Source: Candidatus Gastranaerophilales bacterium
Lineage (GTDB): Bacteria; Cyanobacteriota; Vampirovibrionia; Gastranaerophilales; Gastranaerophilaceae
Direction: 5' to 3'
Assembly: GCA_944322785.1 (NCBI GenBank)
Contig: CALUPW010000002.1
Coordinates: forward strand, 217,226-281,225
DNA: 64,000 nucleotides
The position numbers and the translations under genes were made by a program. The notes below the pieces were generated by a model, which saw nothing but the letters and a program-made list of their open reading frames with translations, had not been told where the DNA came from and ran no database searches. Numbering within the stretch: the stretch's first letter is position 1; every line of letters starts with the position of its first letter. Of this stretch, positions 34,797 to 45,116 are shown piece by piece.

Positions 34797-37277
34797 TTAT
34801 TCCCTGAAACTTATATCAGCGTAAGTTTTTTTGAGTTTATCGCGGAGTGCGTTCATCTGTTTGTCAATAATTTCATCAGTCAGAGTGGCGTTTTCATCCT
34901 GCATTTTAATTCTGAATGCAACGCTCTTGTAACCTTCCTGAATGTGTTCGCCCTGATAAACGTCAAAGACTTCACTGCCTTTAAATATATTCTGTTGAAC
35001 AGCGCCTTTGATTACCCGTTGAATGTCGTCAAAAGTTACGTCCTGATTGATTACGAAGGCCAAATCACGGCGAACTTCAGGGAATTGCGGAAGTCTTTTG
35101 TATCTCGGAACTTTTTCTTTAATAATTGAAACTACTTCATCCAGATTGAGTTTAAAAATAAACGCATCCTGATTTAATTTTAGTTTGTCTTTCAAAATCG
35201 GATGAATTTGTCCGAAATATCCGATTGCTGTCGGAGTTTTGCCTAGAAGCATAATTACTGCAGTCTTGTACGGATGGAGAATTGCATGAGTTTTTGCAAG
35301 TTCTGTTTTTTCAAGCGGCTGTAATTTTATGCGTTTTACAATTTCCAGTTCTTCAAACAGTTTTTCAATAATACCTTTTACAGTATAAAAATCCGTTGCT
35401 CCTGTATTTTGCCATAAAGAATTTTGAATATCACCCGTGATAATTCCTGCAAGAGTCTGGGTTTCTTTGACGCCTGAGAATTTTTCGTCAGCCGTTTCTG
35501 TTCTGTAATAAGTTTTTCCGATTTCGTAATTCCAGATATTTTTTTGCCCGTTGTCGAGGTTATTTTTCATAACATTCAGAACGCTTGCGGATAAAGTCTG
35601 TCTGAGCATTGTGTAATCTTCGCTTGCCGGATGTTCAACAAAAACGGCTTTATCTTCATCATAAGGAATCAAAAACTTATCAAGAAGCGGTTTCCCGATT
35701 AAAGAGCTTGTTACGATTTCATTAAGTCCGCAGCTTCTCATAATATTATGAACTTTTGCTGTGATTTTTTCTTCAAGTGAAATTTCCGGAAGCTGAACTT
35801 TTTGCGGCAGGGTCGGAGAAATTTTGTCGTATCCGTTTATTCTTGCGATTTCTTCAATCAAATCAATTTCCCGTGTAACATCGTATGCACGGAATGAAGG
35901 TACAAGAAATTTTGCTGCAATTTCATTTCCGCCGAGTTTTTTGAACCCGAGATTTTCTAAGATGTTGATACATCTGTCTGGTGCAATTTCAACCCCGAGC
36001 ATTCTTTTCAACTGATTGTATCTTAAAGTAATTTCAATCGGGTCAAGTTTATTTTTGCCTGTTTCAACTACTCCTTCAATTTTTGCATCCGCAAGTTCTG
36101 ACATCAATTGCATAGCCCGCATAAGAGCCGGTCTTACGGCTTCAATATCAACTCCTCTTTCAAATCTTGAGCAGGCTTCACTTTTGTAGCCGACACTGTG
36201 TGAGCTTTTCCTGTTGCTTGCGGGTGTAAAGTATGCTGCTTCAAGTGCGATTGCTGTTGTGTTGTCGTCAATTTCGGAATTCTCTCCGCCGAAAACTCCC
36301 GCAAGACAAACACCTTTTTCTTTGTCTGCAATCAGAACGCTGTCACGTGTAAGGGTTCTTTCCACCCCGTCCAGTGTTACGATTTTTTCGCCTAGTACCG
36401 CACGGCGCACGCAAAGATACCCGTCAAGTTTATTGAGGTCAAATGCGTGGAAAGGTGTGCCGTATTCAAGCATCACATAGTTTGTAATATCAACAACGTT
36501 GTTGATAGCCCGAACCCCTGAGGCAATAAGTCTTTTTTGCATCCAGTCGGGCGAAGGCTTGATTTTAATATCTTTTAAAACTCCGATTGAATAATATTTG
36601 CATACATCCTCGTCTTTGATTTCAACTTTGAATTTGTCGGTTGACAAATCTCTTGTGCATTCGATTTTATTAATTTTAAGAGGTTTGTTAAAAATAGCAC
36701 TCAACTCTCTTGCAACGCCTATAACAGACATTTGATCCCCTCTGTTTGCGGTTGGCGCAACATCCAGAACATAATCTTTTTCAAATCCGAGAACTTCTTC
36801 AACATTTTCGCCGATTTTTACAGAAGGGAAAATTCTGTTAAGAATCAAAATACCATCTTCTTCCTGATAACCCCGTTCTGCAACCCCGAGTTCATCGTCG
36901 GAGCAAAGCATACCCTGAGATTCAACCCCACGGATTACGGCAGGAGTGAGCGTAAACATTTCACCGGTTTTTCTGTCCAGAACCTGACTTCCGACACTTG
37001 CGTAAGGCACAATCTGTCCTTCTTTAATATTTTGTGCGCCGCATACAACAGTCTTTAAGCTTGAGCCTGTGTTAACGGTTACAAGATGAAGGTGGTCGGA
37101 ATTAGGGTGGTTATCGATTTTTTCGATTTTTACTGTCTTTATGTTTGTAAATTTCGGTTTAACTTCCTCAACCGCTTCGACTTCCAGCCCGCTCATCGTA
37201 AGTTCGTGTGCTATTTGTTCGACTTCTTTGTCTGATAAATCAACAAATTCATTTAACCAGTTTAATGATACCTGCAT
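34797..37277 (-). CDS. pheT: Phenylalanyl-tRNA synthetase beta chain
   Basis: 826 residues. The EMAP-like tRNA-binding domain (about 40-150) is followed by the B3/B4 editing module and B5 (DVTREIDLIEEIARINGYD). The catalytic-like core and the C-terminal FDX-ACB anticodon-binding domain (RLPQFPEVRRDLAFVINQDV to the end) complete it. It binds tRNA-Phe and hydrolyses Tyr-tRNA-Phe. pheS is absent beside it, so alpha and beta are encoded apart, as in cyanobacteria. Confidence 0.98.
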   Translation of the reverse strand: MQVSLNWLNEFVDLSDKEVEQIAHELTMSGLEVEAVEEVKPKFTNIKTVKIEKIDNHPNSDHLHLVTVNTGSSLKTVVCGAQNIKEGQIVPYASVGSQVLDRKTGEMFTLTPAVIRGVESQGMLCSDDELGVAERGYQEEDGILILNRIFPSVKIGENVEEVLGFEKDYVLDVAPTANRGDQMSVIGVARELSAIFNKPLKINKIECTRDLSTDKFKVEIKDEDVCKYYSIGVLKDIKIKPSPDWMQKRLIASGVRAINNVVDITNYVMLEYGTPFHAFDLNKLDGYLCVRRAVLGEKIVTLDGVERTLTRDSVLIADKEKGVCLAGVFGGENSEIDDNTTAIALEAAYFTPASNRKSSHSVGYKSEACSRFERGVDIEAVRPALMRAMQLMSELADAKIEGVVETGKNKLDPIEITLRYNQLKRMLGVEIAPDRCINILENLGFKKLGGNEIAAKFLVPSFRAYDVTREIDLIEEIARINGYDKISPTLPQKVQLPEISLEEKITAKVHNIMRSCGLNEIVTSSLIGKPLLDKFLIPYDEDKAVFVEHPASEDYTMLRQTLSASVLNVMKNNLDNGQKNIWNYEIGKTYYRTETADEKFSGVKETQTLAGIITGDIQNSLWQNTGATDFYTVKGIIEKLFEELEIVKRIKLQPLEKTELAKTHAILHPYKTAVIMLLGKTPTAIGYFGQIHPILKDKLKLNQDAFIFKLNLDEVVSIIKEKVPRYKRLPQFPEVRRDLAFVINQDVTFDDIQRVIKGAVQQNIFKGSEVFDVYQGEHIQEGYKSVAFRIKMQDENATLTDEIIDKQMNALRDKLKKTYADISFRE

Positions 37278-37395
37278 TTTTCTTATTCCCTCTTAAATTC
37301 TTTTAATTCTCTATACTCAAAAATATATATCAAAAGAAAGTAATTGTAAATTATTGATTGCAATGTGGGGGAAAATTTGTTTTGATTTTATTTAA

Positions 37396-37446
37396 TGTTC
37401 GTTCTTTTCTTTTGTTGCTTTGCGCCGCAGCAAAGAGAAAGAAATG
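37396..37446. repeat. Dispersed hairpin repeat, partial copy
   Basis: TGTTCGTTCTTTTCTTTTGTTGC matches the start of the 57.9-kb element in all but one base over ~20 bp. It is followed by stem CTTTGC-GCCGCA-GCAAAG (37418-37435) flanked by TTCTTT/AAAGAA. Confidence 0.65.
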
Positions 37447-37483
37447 CACATATAAAATATGTTACGACAGGTTAATAGAATTC

Positions 37484-37511
37484 TTGCCAACAATCATGTT
37501 TGTGAGATAAT
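37484..37511 (+). promoter_or_regulatory. Candidate fusA promoter
   Basis: TTGCCA (37484-37489), 16 bp, GATAAT (37506-37511). The leader to ATG 37573 is about 55 nt, with AAAAAGGAAAA before the start. Confidence 0.55.
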
Positions 37512-37572
37512 TTTATTGAAGCTAAATATAAAATAGCAGAAGTACACAATATATAAAAAGGAAAAATTAAAA

Positions 37573-39660
37573 ATGGCAAGAAAAACTCCATTGGAAAAAA
37601 TCAGAAACATTGGTATTGCCGCACACATTGACGCCGGCAAAACCACAACTACAGAGCGTATCTTGTTCTACACCGGCAAAACTCACAAAATCGGTGAAGT
37701 TCACGACGGTGCAGCCGTAACTGACTTTATGGAACAGGAACGTGAAAGAGGTATTACAATTCAGTCCGCTGCCGTTACTGCAGAATGGAAAGGACATCAG
37801 ATTAACATTATTGACACCCCCGGCCACGTTGACTTTACAATCGAAGTTGAACGTTCACTCCGTGTATTGGACGGTGTTGTTGCAGTATTCTGCGCAGTAG
37901 GCGGTGTTCAATCCCAGTCTGAAACAGTTTGGAGACAGGCAAACCGTTACGAAGTTCCGAGAATGGTTTTCGTAAACAAAATGGACAGAACTGGTGCGGA
38001 TTTCTTCCGTGTTGTTGACCAGATTAAAACAAGACTCGGCGCAAACGCTGTTCCTATCCAGCTTCCGATTGGTGCTGAAGATAAATTCACCGGTCTGATT
38101 GATTTGATGACAATGAAGGCTGAAATTTATACAAACGACCTCGGTACAGACATCAGAGAAGAAGAAATTCCTGCTGAACTTGCAGACAAAGCTAAAGAAT
38201 ACAGAGATGCAATGGTTGAAGCTATCGCATCAGAAGATGATGTTTTGATGGAAAAATTCTTTGAAGATCCTGATTCAATCACGGTAGATGAATTGAGAGC
38301 AGGATTGAGAAAAGCTGTTTGCGAAAACAAAATCGTTCCTGTATGCTGCGGAACAGCTTTCAAGAATAAAGGTGTTCAGCTTCTTCTTGACAACGTAGTT
38401 TACTATATGCCGTCACCTGTTGATGTAAAAGCTATCGAAGGCGAACTTGAAGACGGTACAAAAACAGAAAGACATTCATCAGACTCAGAACCCTTCTCAG
38501 CTCTTGCATTCAAAGTTATGACAGACCCTTATGTAGGTCGTTTGACATTCTTGAGAGTTTATTCAGGCGTAATCACATCTGGTTCATACGTTCTTAATGC
38601 AACAAACGGCAAAAAAGAACGTATCGCAAGATTGGTTCGTATGTACGCTGATCAAAGACTTGAAGAATCTGAAGTTTATGCAGGCGACATCTGCGCAGCT
38701 GTTGGTTTGAAAGAAACCACAACAGGTGACACTCTTTGCGATGAAAAAGCGCCGATTATCCTTGAAAAAATGACTTTCCCAGAACCGGTTATTTCAGTTG
38801 CAATTGAACCGAAAACTAAAGCCGATCAGGATAAAATGGGTATTGCTCTTCAAAAACTCGCAGAAGAAGATCCGTCATTCCGTGTTAAATCTGACACAGA
38901 AACCGGTCAGACAATCATTTCCGGTATGGGCGAACTTCACCTTGATATTATTGTAGACCGTATGTTAAGAGAATTCAAAGTTGAAGCAAACATCGGTAAA
39001 CCGCAGGTTGCATACCGTGAAACTATTCGAGGAACTGCTGATCAGGATTCTAAATTCATCCGTCAATCAGGCGGTAAAGGTCAGTACGGTCACGTTAAAG
39101 TTAAAATTTCTCCTGCAGAAGAAAATGCCGGCTTTGTATTTGAAAACAAAATCGTCGGCGGTGCAATCCCGAGAGAATACATCGAACCTGCAAGAAAAGG
39201 TATGGAAGAGGCTCTTGAAGGCGGAATTTTGGCAGGATTCCCGATGATTGACGTTAAAGTTGAACTTTACGACGGAAGCTACCACGAAGTCGACTCTTCA
39301 GAAATGGCATTCAAAATCGCAGGTTCTATGGCAATCAAAGAAGGCTGCCGCAAAGCTCAACCTTGCATTCTTGAACCGATGATGAAAGTCGAAATCGAAA
39401 TTCCTGAAGAATTCACAGGTACAATTATCGGCGACATCTCAAGAAGAAGAGGCCGTGTTGAAGGACAGGAACCTCAGGGCAATACCGGAAACGTTATCGT
39501 AAGATCAATCGTTCCGCTTGCAAACATGTTCGGTTACGCAACAGACTTGAGATCTAACACTCAGGGCCGCGGAACTTTCTCAATGGAATTCGACCACTAT
39601 GAACAGGTTCCGGCAAATATAGAAAAAGAAATTATTGAAAAATCAGGTCAAAAGGCTTAA
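37573..39660 (+). CDS. fusA: Elongation factor G
   Basis: 695 residues. GTPase domain with G1 AHIDAGKTT (17-25), G3 DTPGHVDF and G4 NKMD; domains II-V follow to the C-terminus ([34 protein letters not shown]). It drives translocation. No rpsL, rpsG or tuf is beside it, unlike the usual str operon, and it ends at its own terminator. Confidence 0.98.
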   Translation: MARKTPLEKIRNIGIAAHIDAGKTTTTERILFYTGKTHKIGEVHDGAAVTDFMEQERERGITIQSAAVTAEWKGHQINIIDTPGHVDFTIEVERSLRVLDGVVAVFCAVGGVQSQSETVWRQANRYEVPRMVFVNKMDRTGADFFRVVDQIKTRLGANAVPIQLPIGAEDKFTGLIDLMTMKAEIYTNDLGTDIREEEIPAELADKAKEYRDAMVEAIASEDDVLMEKFFEDPDSITVDELRAGLRKAVCENKIVPVCCGTAFKNKGVQLLLDNVVYYMPSPVDVKAIEGELEDGTKTERHSSDSEPFSALAFKVMTDPYVGRLTFLRVYSGVITSGSYVLNATNGKKERIARLVRMYADQRLEESEVYAGDICAAVGLKETTTGDTLCDEKAPIILEKMTFPEPVISVAIEPKTKADQDKMGIALQKLAEEDPSFRVKSDTETGQTIISGMGELHLDIIVDRMLREFKVEANIGKPQVAYRETIRGTADQDSKFIRQSGGKGQYGHVKVKISPAEENAGFVFENKIVGGAIPREYIEPARKGMEEALEGGILAGFPMIDVKVELYDGSYHEVDSSEMAFKIAGSMAIKEGCRKAQPCILEPMMKVEIEIPEEFTGTIIGDISRRRGRVEGQEPQGNTGNVIVRSIVPLANMFGYATDLRSNTQGRGTFSMEFDHYEQVPANIEKEIIEKSGQKA

Positions 39661-39682
39661 TTTACAATAAATTCAAATAATC

Positions 39683-39716
39683 AAAAAGACCGTCTTTACA
39701 GGCGGTCTTTTTTTAT
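39683..39716 (+). terminator. Rho-independent terminator of fusA
   Basis: AAAAAGACCG (39683-39692) pairs with CGGTCTTTTT (39703-39712), extended inward by TC/GG, with a continuing T tract. Confidence 0.93.
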
Positions 39717-39743
39717 AAACACTTATAAAGCCGTTTTGCTATT

Positions 39744-39986
39744 TTATTTACTTTTATTAGCTGAGAAAATTTTTATACCGAATTCTTTTAATGAGTCAAA
39801 CAAATTTTTTTCCTGAGTTTTGTCTGTAGTCAAAACTATTTTATCATTATGGAATTCACCCGTAATGTTGTTTTCTTTTATTATTTTGGAAACTTTGTTG
39901 TACAAGTAATCAACGTGTTTATTTTCATTGTTGTTTGGGATAACAAATTTACCTGAAAATGACGGGGTAATGTTTGATGTTCTCAT
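39744..39986 (-). CDS. Small hypothetical protein with TPxFxG-type N-terminus
   Basis: 80 residues. It starts MRTSNITPSFSGKFVIPNN, close to the N-terminus of the protein at 11319. The rest alternates strand and helix (DYLYNKVSKIIKENN, DKIVLTT, EKNLFDSLKEFGIKIFS), like a small alpha/beta domain. There is no signal peptide. AGAAAGGAAA lies before ATG, and TGATAAAAT lies 37 nt upstream as a promoter. No family is recognised. It is convergent with fusA. Confidence 0.7.
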   Translation of the reverse strand: MRTSNITPSFSGKFVIPNNNENKHVDYLYNKVSKIIKENNITGEFHNDKIVLTTDKTQEKNLFDSLKEFGIKIFSANKSK

Positions 39987-40022
39987 TTTTAGAATTTCCT
40001 TTCTATTCTTAATTACATTTTG

Positions 40023-40031
40023 ATTTTATCA
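40023..40031 (-). promoter_or_regulatory. Extended -10 (TGATAAAAT) of the 80-residue protein gene
   Basis: TG-A-TAAAAT on the - strand, 37 nt before ATG 39986. Confidence 0.45.
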
Positions 40032-40250
40032 TGAATAAAATGTGAAAAACAGATAAAATTAATCAAAATTTTTTTGAAAAATTTTTAATAAATTTTTGAA
40101 AATTTTGTAGAAAATAATTTAAAAATTTCAACAAAAAGAATACCTGATAAAGCGTGTCAAATCAACACTTTTAAACCATGCTAATCCGTAAATTTTTGTA
40201 AAAATTACGACAGGTGTAATACTTAAGATTGAAGAAAATTTTTGAAAAAG

Positions 40251-40259
40251 TGGTATAAT
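40251..40259 (+). promoter_or_regulatory. Extended -10 promoter of the Ycf45-like gene
   Basis: TG-G-TATAAT (40251-40259), with TTGAAG 19 bp upstream (40229-40234). The extended -10 probably compensates for the wide spacer. Confidence 0.6.
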
Positions 40260-40346
40260 ATAATTAGAAGAGAAGTCAATTCAAAAAATTAAAAAAGCCA
40301 ATAAAATAGATTTTGTATATCAGCAAAATTGAAAGGCATAAAAGCG

Positions 40347-41996
40347 ATGAGCAACCTACAGTTTCACAATGATTTAGACCGATTGTTAGAGATTTTACCG
40401 GACAGGGTACGGAGGCTTATGACCTATGAGCAGATGGAGGATGTAATCGAAATCGTGCTTGACATCGGACGAACGCCTGAAATTCGTCATGCCACCGGCA
40501 AAATCGAATATATCGGAAACGATTTTGTGACTGATGAGGATATTACATTTATAACTTCTCATATTCAGGAATTTACGTCGGATAATCGTTCAGGAATCCC
40601 CGGAACACTCCACAGAATCAGTGCAATAAGAAACCGTCAGGGTAAAGTAATCGGGCTTACTTGCAGAATCGGCAGAGTTGTTACGGGGACAATTGCTTGT
40701 ATAAAAGATATCTGTATGATGAATAAAAGTATTTTGTTTCTCGGGCGTCCTGGGGTTGGCAAAACCACAAAACTCCGTGAAATTTCAAGGCTTGTTGCAG
40801 ATGAACTGGGAAAACGGGTTGTAGTTGTCGATACCTCAAACGAGATTGCAGGCGACGGCGACACTCCGCATCCGGCAATCGGTCATGCAAGACGTATGCA
40901 GGTAAGACAGCCCGAGTTTCAGAAAGATATAATGATTGAGGCGGTTGAAAATCACACTCCTGAAGTTATCGTTGTCGATGAAATCGGAACGGAAGCCGAA
41001 GCGCAGGCTGCCCGTACGATTGCAGAGAGAGGGGTTATGTTGATTGCAACCGCTCACGGTAATTCTCTGGAAAGTTTGATTAAAAATCCGACATTATCTG
41101 ATTTGGTCGGCGGTGTTCAGTCTGTTACGCTGGGGGATGATGAAGCAAGAAGGCGGGCTTCGCAGAAGACAGTTCTTGAGCGGGAAAAGCAGCCGACATT
41201 TGATATTGTTATAGAAATTCTTGACAGAAATACCCTTGCTGTTTATAAAGATACAGCAGAAGCTGTCGATTATATTTTGCGCGGCTGGCCGATACGTCCG
41301 GAAATTCGTAAAGTGGATAAGGTTTATGAAACGGAACAAAAGCCTGTTGAAGAAACGGTTATGCCAAAACAAGAACACAATTCGCTGAATGAATTAAAAC
41401 AAAATATTGATAAACTTGAACACAAAGCTCTTAAAGATCCTACAGACAGTTTAAAGTTCAGTTTTTCAAGACAAAAATATGTTGATGAGGTTAAAAAGAT
41501 AAAAAAGATTTATCTTTATGCTGTTTCAAGAAGTATTGTAGAAAAAGTAATCGAGCGGCTGGATTTGAACGCTGAAATCACAAGAAATCTGGATGATGCG
41601 GATATTGTAATTGCCCACAAAAATTTTGCAAAAGGCGGCGCAAGAATTTTAAGCACGGCAAACGATTACAGATTGCAGATTTTTTACATCAAAACGAATT
41701 CAATGGCGCAAATTCAAAAAGTTTTAAAAGAAGCGCTTGATATAACCGAAACTTCTCAAACTTTGATGGGATATTATGATGATGCGGAACGGGCGCTTGA
41801 CGAGGCCAAGGCTGCAATTAATAAAGTTCTTGCAGGAGCGGAGCATGTAGAACTTACTCCGCAAAACCAGCACATAAGAAAGCTGCAGCATGAACTTGTT
41901 GAGCAGCACAATCTTGAAAGTAAATCCGTAGGAGAAGGTGCCGAAAGACATTTGAAAATAATCGGCGGAACTGATTATAATGCGAAACTCGGCTAA
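40347..41996 (+). CDS. Ycf45-like AAA ATPase with R3H domain (SpoIIIAA-related)
   Basis: 549 residues from ATG 40347 (AAAGG 10 nt before); the TTG at 40329 is unlikely. The ATPase core has Walker A GRPGVGKT (133-140) and Walker B VIVVDEIGTEAEAQAA, typical of the SpoIIIAA/Ycf45 group of secretion-type ATPases. A variable Lys-rich middle (about 320-380) is followed by a second alpha/beta region. A C-terminal R3H motif (NQHIRKLQHELVEQHNLES) should bind single-stranded nucleic acid. This architecture is a cyanobacterial/plastid hallmark. The biological role is unresolved. Confidence 0.9.
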   Translation: MSNLQFHNDLDRLLEILPDRVRRLMTYEQMEDVIEIVLDIGRTPEIRHATGKIEYIGNDFVTDEDITFITSHIQEFTSDNRSGIPGTLHRISAIRNRQGKVIGLTCRIGRVVTGTIACIKDICMMNKSILFLGRPGVGKTTKLREISRLVADELGKRVVVVDTSNEIAGDGDTPHPAIGHARRMQVRQPEFQKDIMIEAVENHTPEVIVVDEIGTEAEAQAARTIAERGVMLIATAHGNSLESLIKNPTLSDLVGGVQSVTLGDDEARRRASQKTVLEREKQPTFDIVIEILDRNTLAVYKDTAEAVDYILRGWPIRPEIRKVDKVYETEQKPVEETVMPKQEHNSLNELKQNIDKLEHKALKDPTDSLKFSFSRQKYVDEVKKIKKIYLYAVSRSIVEKVIERLDLNAEITRNLDDADIVIAHKNFAKGGARILSTANDYRLQIFYIKTNSMAQIQKVLKEALDITETSQTLMGYYDDAERALDEAKAAINKVLAGAEHVELTPQNQHIRKLQHELVEQHNLESKSVGEGAERHLKIIGGTDYNAKLG

Positions 41997-42013
41997 TATT
42001 TTATTTTATATTT

Positions 42014-42042
42014 GCAAAAAAAATAAAAAACCTCTATAATAA
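42014..42042 (+). promoter_or_regulatory. Promoter of the glutaredoxin gene
   Basis: TTGCAA (42014-42019), 17 bp, TATAAT (42037-42042), then TAGGAGGT before ATG 42064. Confidence 0.7.
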
Positions 42043-42063
42043 AGAAAAAATTTAGGAGGTTAT

Positions 42064-42324
42064 ATGAATAAAATTGATGTTTACACATCATCAACTTGTC
42101 CTTACTGCATCAAGGCAAAAAAACTTTTAAGTTCTTTAAAACTGGAATATACGGAACACAATGTTGATGATGATTTTGACGGGATGTGCGAGGAACTTTC
42201 AACGACGTTCGGCAAACAAATTCAGACAGTTCCGCAGATAATAATTAACGGGCATTATGTGGGCGGTTATACGGATTTGGAAGCTATGTACAAGAGCGGA
42301 AAATTAAAAGAGATTTTGAACTGA
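42064..42324 (+). CDS. Glutaredoxin
   Basis: 86 residues. Thioredoxin fold with the dithiol active site CPYC (12-15), the cis-Pro TVPQIIING, and the glutathione-binding GGYTDLEAM. It reduces disulfides using glutathione or another thiol system. Presence in a presumed anaerobe suggests a redox-repair or ribonucleotide-reductase role. It is monocistronic with its own promoter and terminator. Confidence 0.95.
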   Translation: MNKIDVYTSSTCPYCIKAKKLLSSLKLEYTEHNVDDDFDGMCEELSTTFGKQIQTVPQIIINGHYVGGYTDLEAMYKSGKLKEILN

Positions 42325-42361
42325 TTATTCATCAAAAATAAGTTTTGTATTAAAACAACAG

Positions 42362-42387
42362 ACGGGCGGCTGAATTCAGCCGCCCGT
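42362..42387. terminator. Bidirectional terminator, glutaredoxin/ppdK
   Basis: ACGGGCGGCTGAA (42362-42374) and TTCAGCCGCCCGT (42375-42387) form a perfect 26-bp palindrome between convergent genes. TTCTCATTTT follows on the + side. Confidence 0.85.
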
Positions 42388-42409
42388 TCTCATTTTACAC
42401 GATTTCCGC

Positions 42410-45055
42410 TTATTTATTTTCAACAACAGCTTGCGCTGCAGCGAGTTTTGCCTGCGGAATTCTAAACGGAGAACAAGATACATAATCAAGTCCGATTTTG
42501 TGAGAGAACTTGACTGAATCCGGATCGCCGCCGTGTTCGCCGCACACACCGCCTAATAAATGCGGATTAACCGGTTTGCCTTTAGACATTGCCATTGAAA
42601 TAAGCTGTCCGACACCTTTTTTATCAAGTGTTTCAAACGGGTTCGCCGGCAGGATTTTTTGTTCAACGTAACGTTTAAGGAATTTACCTTCTGCGTCATC
42701 ACGGGAATACCCGAATGTCATCTGTGTCAGGTCATTTGTACCGAATGAGAAGAACTCGGCGTAATCTGCGATTTCATCAGCCGTCAGAGCTGCACGTGGA
42801 ATTTCAATCATTGTACCGAATTTGTAATCGAGTTTGACACCTTTTTCATTCATTACATCATCAGCAACTCTGATTAAAATTTCTTTTGCGACTTTAAGTT
42901 CATTGACATGTCCGATTAGCGGAACCATAACCCATGGTTTAACGTCAATTCCTTCTTTTTTAACGTCACAAGCTGCTTCAAAGATTGCACGAACCTGCAT
43001 TTCATTGATTTCAGGGTAAGTCAAGCCAAGACGGCATCCTCTTAATCCCATCATCGGGTTTGATTCAGACAAACTTTCAACTACATGAAGAAGCTCTTCT
43101 TTTTCTTTGTAGTCTTTGCCCAGAGCCTTTAATGCCGCAACTTCCGCAATCAGGTCTTCTTTGTTAGGCAAAAATTCATGAAGCGGCGGGTCTAAAAGTC
43201 TTATTGTCATCGGTTTTGCGCCAAGAGCTTTGAACATTGCATAGAAGTCTGAGTATTGCATAGGAAGAAGTTTGTCTAATGCTTCTTTTCTTGCTTCCGG
43301 TGTTCCTGCAATAATCATTTTTTGAACCCACGGGAGTCTTTCCGGATCCATAAACATGTGTTCCGTACGGCAGAGGCCGACACCTTCGGCTCCGAATTTC
43401 AATGCGTTTTCAATATCTTTTGGTGTATCAGCGTTAGCTTCGACTTTCATTTCTCTTATTTCGTCGACCCATGAGAAGAATGTATTCCAGTTGTCGTCGA
43501 TTTTTGCTTCAACCATTTTAACGGCTCCTGCCATAACAAGCCCTTTGCCGCCGTCAAGAGAAATAATATCGTCTTTTTTGTAAACGGTTCCGTCACTGCC
43601 TGTTAAAGTTCCGTTGGCAAGGTCGATTTTCAAATCTTCGCAACCTGAAACGCAGGGTTTACCCATACCTTTTGCAACAACCGCTGCGTGAGATGTAGCA
43701 CCGCCACGGAGTGTAAGAACGCCCTGTGCAACTGCCATACCGTGAATATCATCAGGACATGTTTCAACACGGACAAGAATAACTTTTTCTCCGGCGGCAC
43801 CTCTTTCGGCTGCTTCTTCAGTATCAAATACGATTTTACCGACAGCAGCACCAGGGGAGGCATTTACGCCGTGTGCAATTTTGTGAGCTTCTTTGATTGC
43901 TGCATCGTCAAAACATGGAAGAAGAATTTGATTAACCGTATAAGGATCAACAAGCTGAATTGCTCTTTCTTTAGTTATAATTCCTTCTTTTTCCATTTCA
44001 ACTGCGATTCTGACGGCAGCAGCCGCTGTTCTTTTACCGTTGCGGGTTTGAAGAATCCACAATTTGCCTTTTTCAATCGTAAATTCCATATCTTGAACAT
44101 CTTTGTAGCCGTTTTCAAGTTTTTTTGCAATATCTACATATTGTTTGTACAAATCAGGCATTTCGTTTGCAAGTTCAGAGATATCTTTAGGTGTTCTTAT
44201 ACCAGCAACAACATCTTCGCCCTGTGCGTTTGTCAGATATTCGCCGTAGAATTTGTTTTCGCCGGTTGCCGGGTTACGGGTGAATGAAACGCCGGTTGCG
44301 CAATCATCGCCCATGTTTCCGAATACCATTGTTTGAACGTTTACGGCTGTACCGTAATTGTGGTCGATTTTGTTCATGTTTCTGTAAGCAACTGCACGGG
44401 GAATATTCCAGGAGCGGAATACGGCTTCAATTGCTTCTTCTAACTGAACGTATGGATCCTGCGGAAATTCTTTTCCGGTTACTTCTTTAATAACTTTTTT
44501 GTAAATAGGAATTAAAGACTTCCATCCGTCTGCAGAAACTTGAGTATCTTCTTTGACGCCTTCTCTTTCTTTAACTTTTTCAACTTCTGATTCAAAGTAT
44601 TTTTGTCTGTCCATGTCCCATGCTACAGAACCGAACATTGTTAAAAATCTGCGGTAGCTGTCGTAGCAGAATCTCGGGTTGTTGGTCAATTTAATCATTG
44701 CTTCAACAGTTTCATCATTCATACCGAGGTTAAGGATTGTTTCCATCATACCCGGCATTGAAAGTCTTGCGCCTGAACGTACAGATACAAGAAGCGGGTT
44801 TGTTGAATCTCCGAATTTTTTCCCTGCCTGCTGTTCAACTTCTTTTAATGCAGTTTTTACTTCATCCATCAGTCCTTCCGGCATTTTGTTTCCGTGGTTA
44901 ATGTAATCCATACAGGTTTCTGTTGTGATTGTCAAACCAGGAGGAACCGGAAGCCCCAAATTGGTCATTTCAGCAAGGTTTGCGCCTTTTCCGCCCAAAA
45001 GGTTGCGCATGTCGGCGTTACCCTCTCTGAAAAGCCATACGCGTTTTTCGCTCAT
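42410..45055 (-). CDS. ppdK: Pyruvate, phosphate dikinase
   Basis: 881 residues. The ATP-grasp domain (KGANLAEMTNLGLPVPPG near 25-45) is followed by the phosphohistidine domain (LRGGATSHAAVVAKGMGKP, phospho-His about 460) and the PEP-binding barrel (GLCRTEHMF, GTNDLTQMTFGYSRDD, CGEHGGDP with catalytic Cys). It reversibly converts PEP, AMP and PPi to pyruvate, ATP and Pi. In fermenters this gives PPi-linked glycolysis or gluconeogenesis. AAGGAGAAAAACT lies before ATG. No regulatory protein (PDRP) gene is seen nearby. Confidence 0.98.
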   Translation of the reverse strand: MSEKRVWLFREGNADMRNLLGGKGANLAEMTNLGLPVPPGLTITTETCMDYINHGNKMPEGLMDEVKTALKEVEQQAGKKFGDSTNPLLVSVRSGARLSMPGMMETILNLGMNDETVEAMIKLTNNPRFCYDSYRRFLTMFGSVAWDMDRQKYFESEVEKVKEREGVKEDTQVSADGWKSLIPIYKKVIKEVTGKEFPQDPYVQLEEAIEAVFRSWNIPRAVAYRNMNKIDHNYGTAVNVQTMVFGNMGDDCATGVSFTRNPATGENKFYGEYLTNAQGEDVVAGIRTPKDISELANEMPDLYKQYVDIAKKLENGYKDVQDMEFTIEKGKLWILQTRNGKRTAAAAVRIAVEMEKEGIITKERAIQLVDPYTVNQILLPCFDDAAIKEAHKIAHGVNASPGAAVGKIVFDTEEAAERGAAGEKVILVRVETCPDDIHGMAVAQGVLTLRGGATSHAAVVAKGMGKPCVSGCEDLKIDLANGTLTGSDGTVYKKDDIISLDGGKGLVMAGAVKMVEAKIDDNWNTFFSWVDEIREMKVEANADTPKDIENALKFGAEGVGLCRTEHMFMDPERLPWVQKMIIAGTPEARKEALDKLLPMQYSDFYAMFKALGAKPMTIRLLDPPLHEFLPNKEDLIAEVAALKALGKDYKEKEELLHVVESLSESNPMMGLRGCRLGLTYPEINEMQVRAIFEAACDVKKEGIDVKPWVMVPLIGHVNELKVAKEILIRVADDVMNEKGVKLDYKFGTMIEIPRAALTADEIADYAEFFSFGTNDLTQMTFGYSRDDAEGKFLKRYVEQKILPANPFETLDKKGVGQLISMAMSKGKPVNPHLLGGVCGEHGGDPDSVKFSHKIGLDYVSCSPFRIPQAKLAAAQAVVENK

Positions 45056-45116
45056 AGTTTTTCTCCTTCATTTAAAGTAGCTATAAACACTTTTTTTTAA
45101 TCATATCATGAAAATT

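Larger units (their letters stand above)
37278..37572. other. Divergent pheT-fusA intergenic region
   Basis: 295 bp holding a fragment of the dispersed hairpin repeat (37396-37446), the fusA promoter, and AT-rich DNA next to pheT. No ORF is supported. Confidence 0.7.
39987..40346. other. AT-rich divergent intergenic region
   Basis: 360 bp without a gene. It contains the TGATAAAAT promoter of the 39986 gene (- strand, 40023-40031), poly-A/T tracts, an imperfect hairpin CGTAAATTTTT/AAAAATTACG (40187-40209), and the promoter of the Ycf45-like gene (40251-40259). Nothing else is seen. Confidence 0.7.

Noticed and set aside
43688..44490. 199- and 68-codon frames antisense to ppdK
   Set aside because: Shadow frames of a highly conserved enzyme. 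Cys/Phe-rich composition and no binding site.
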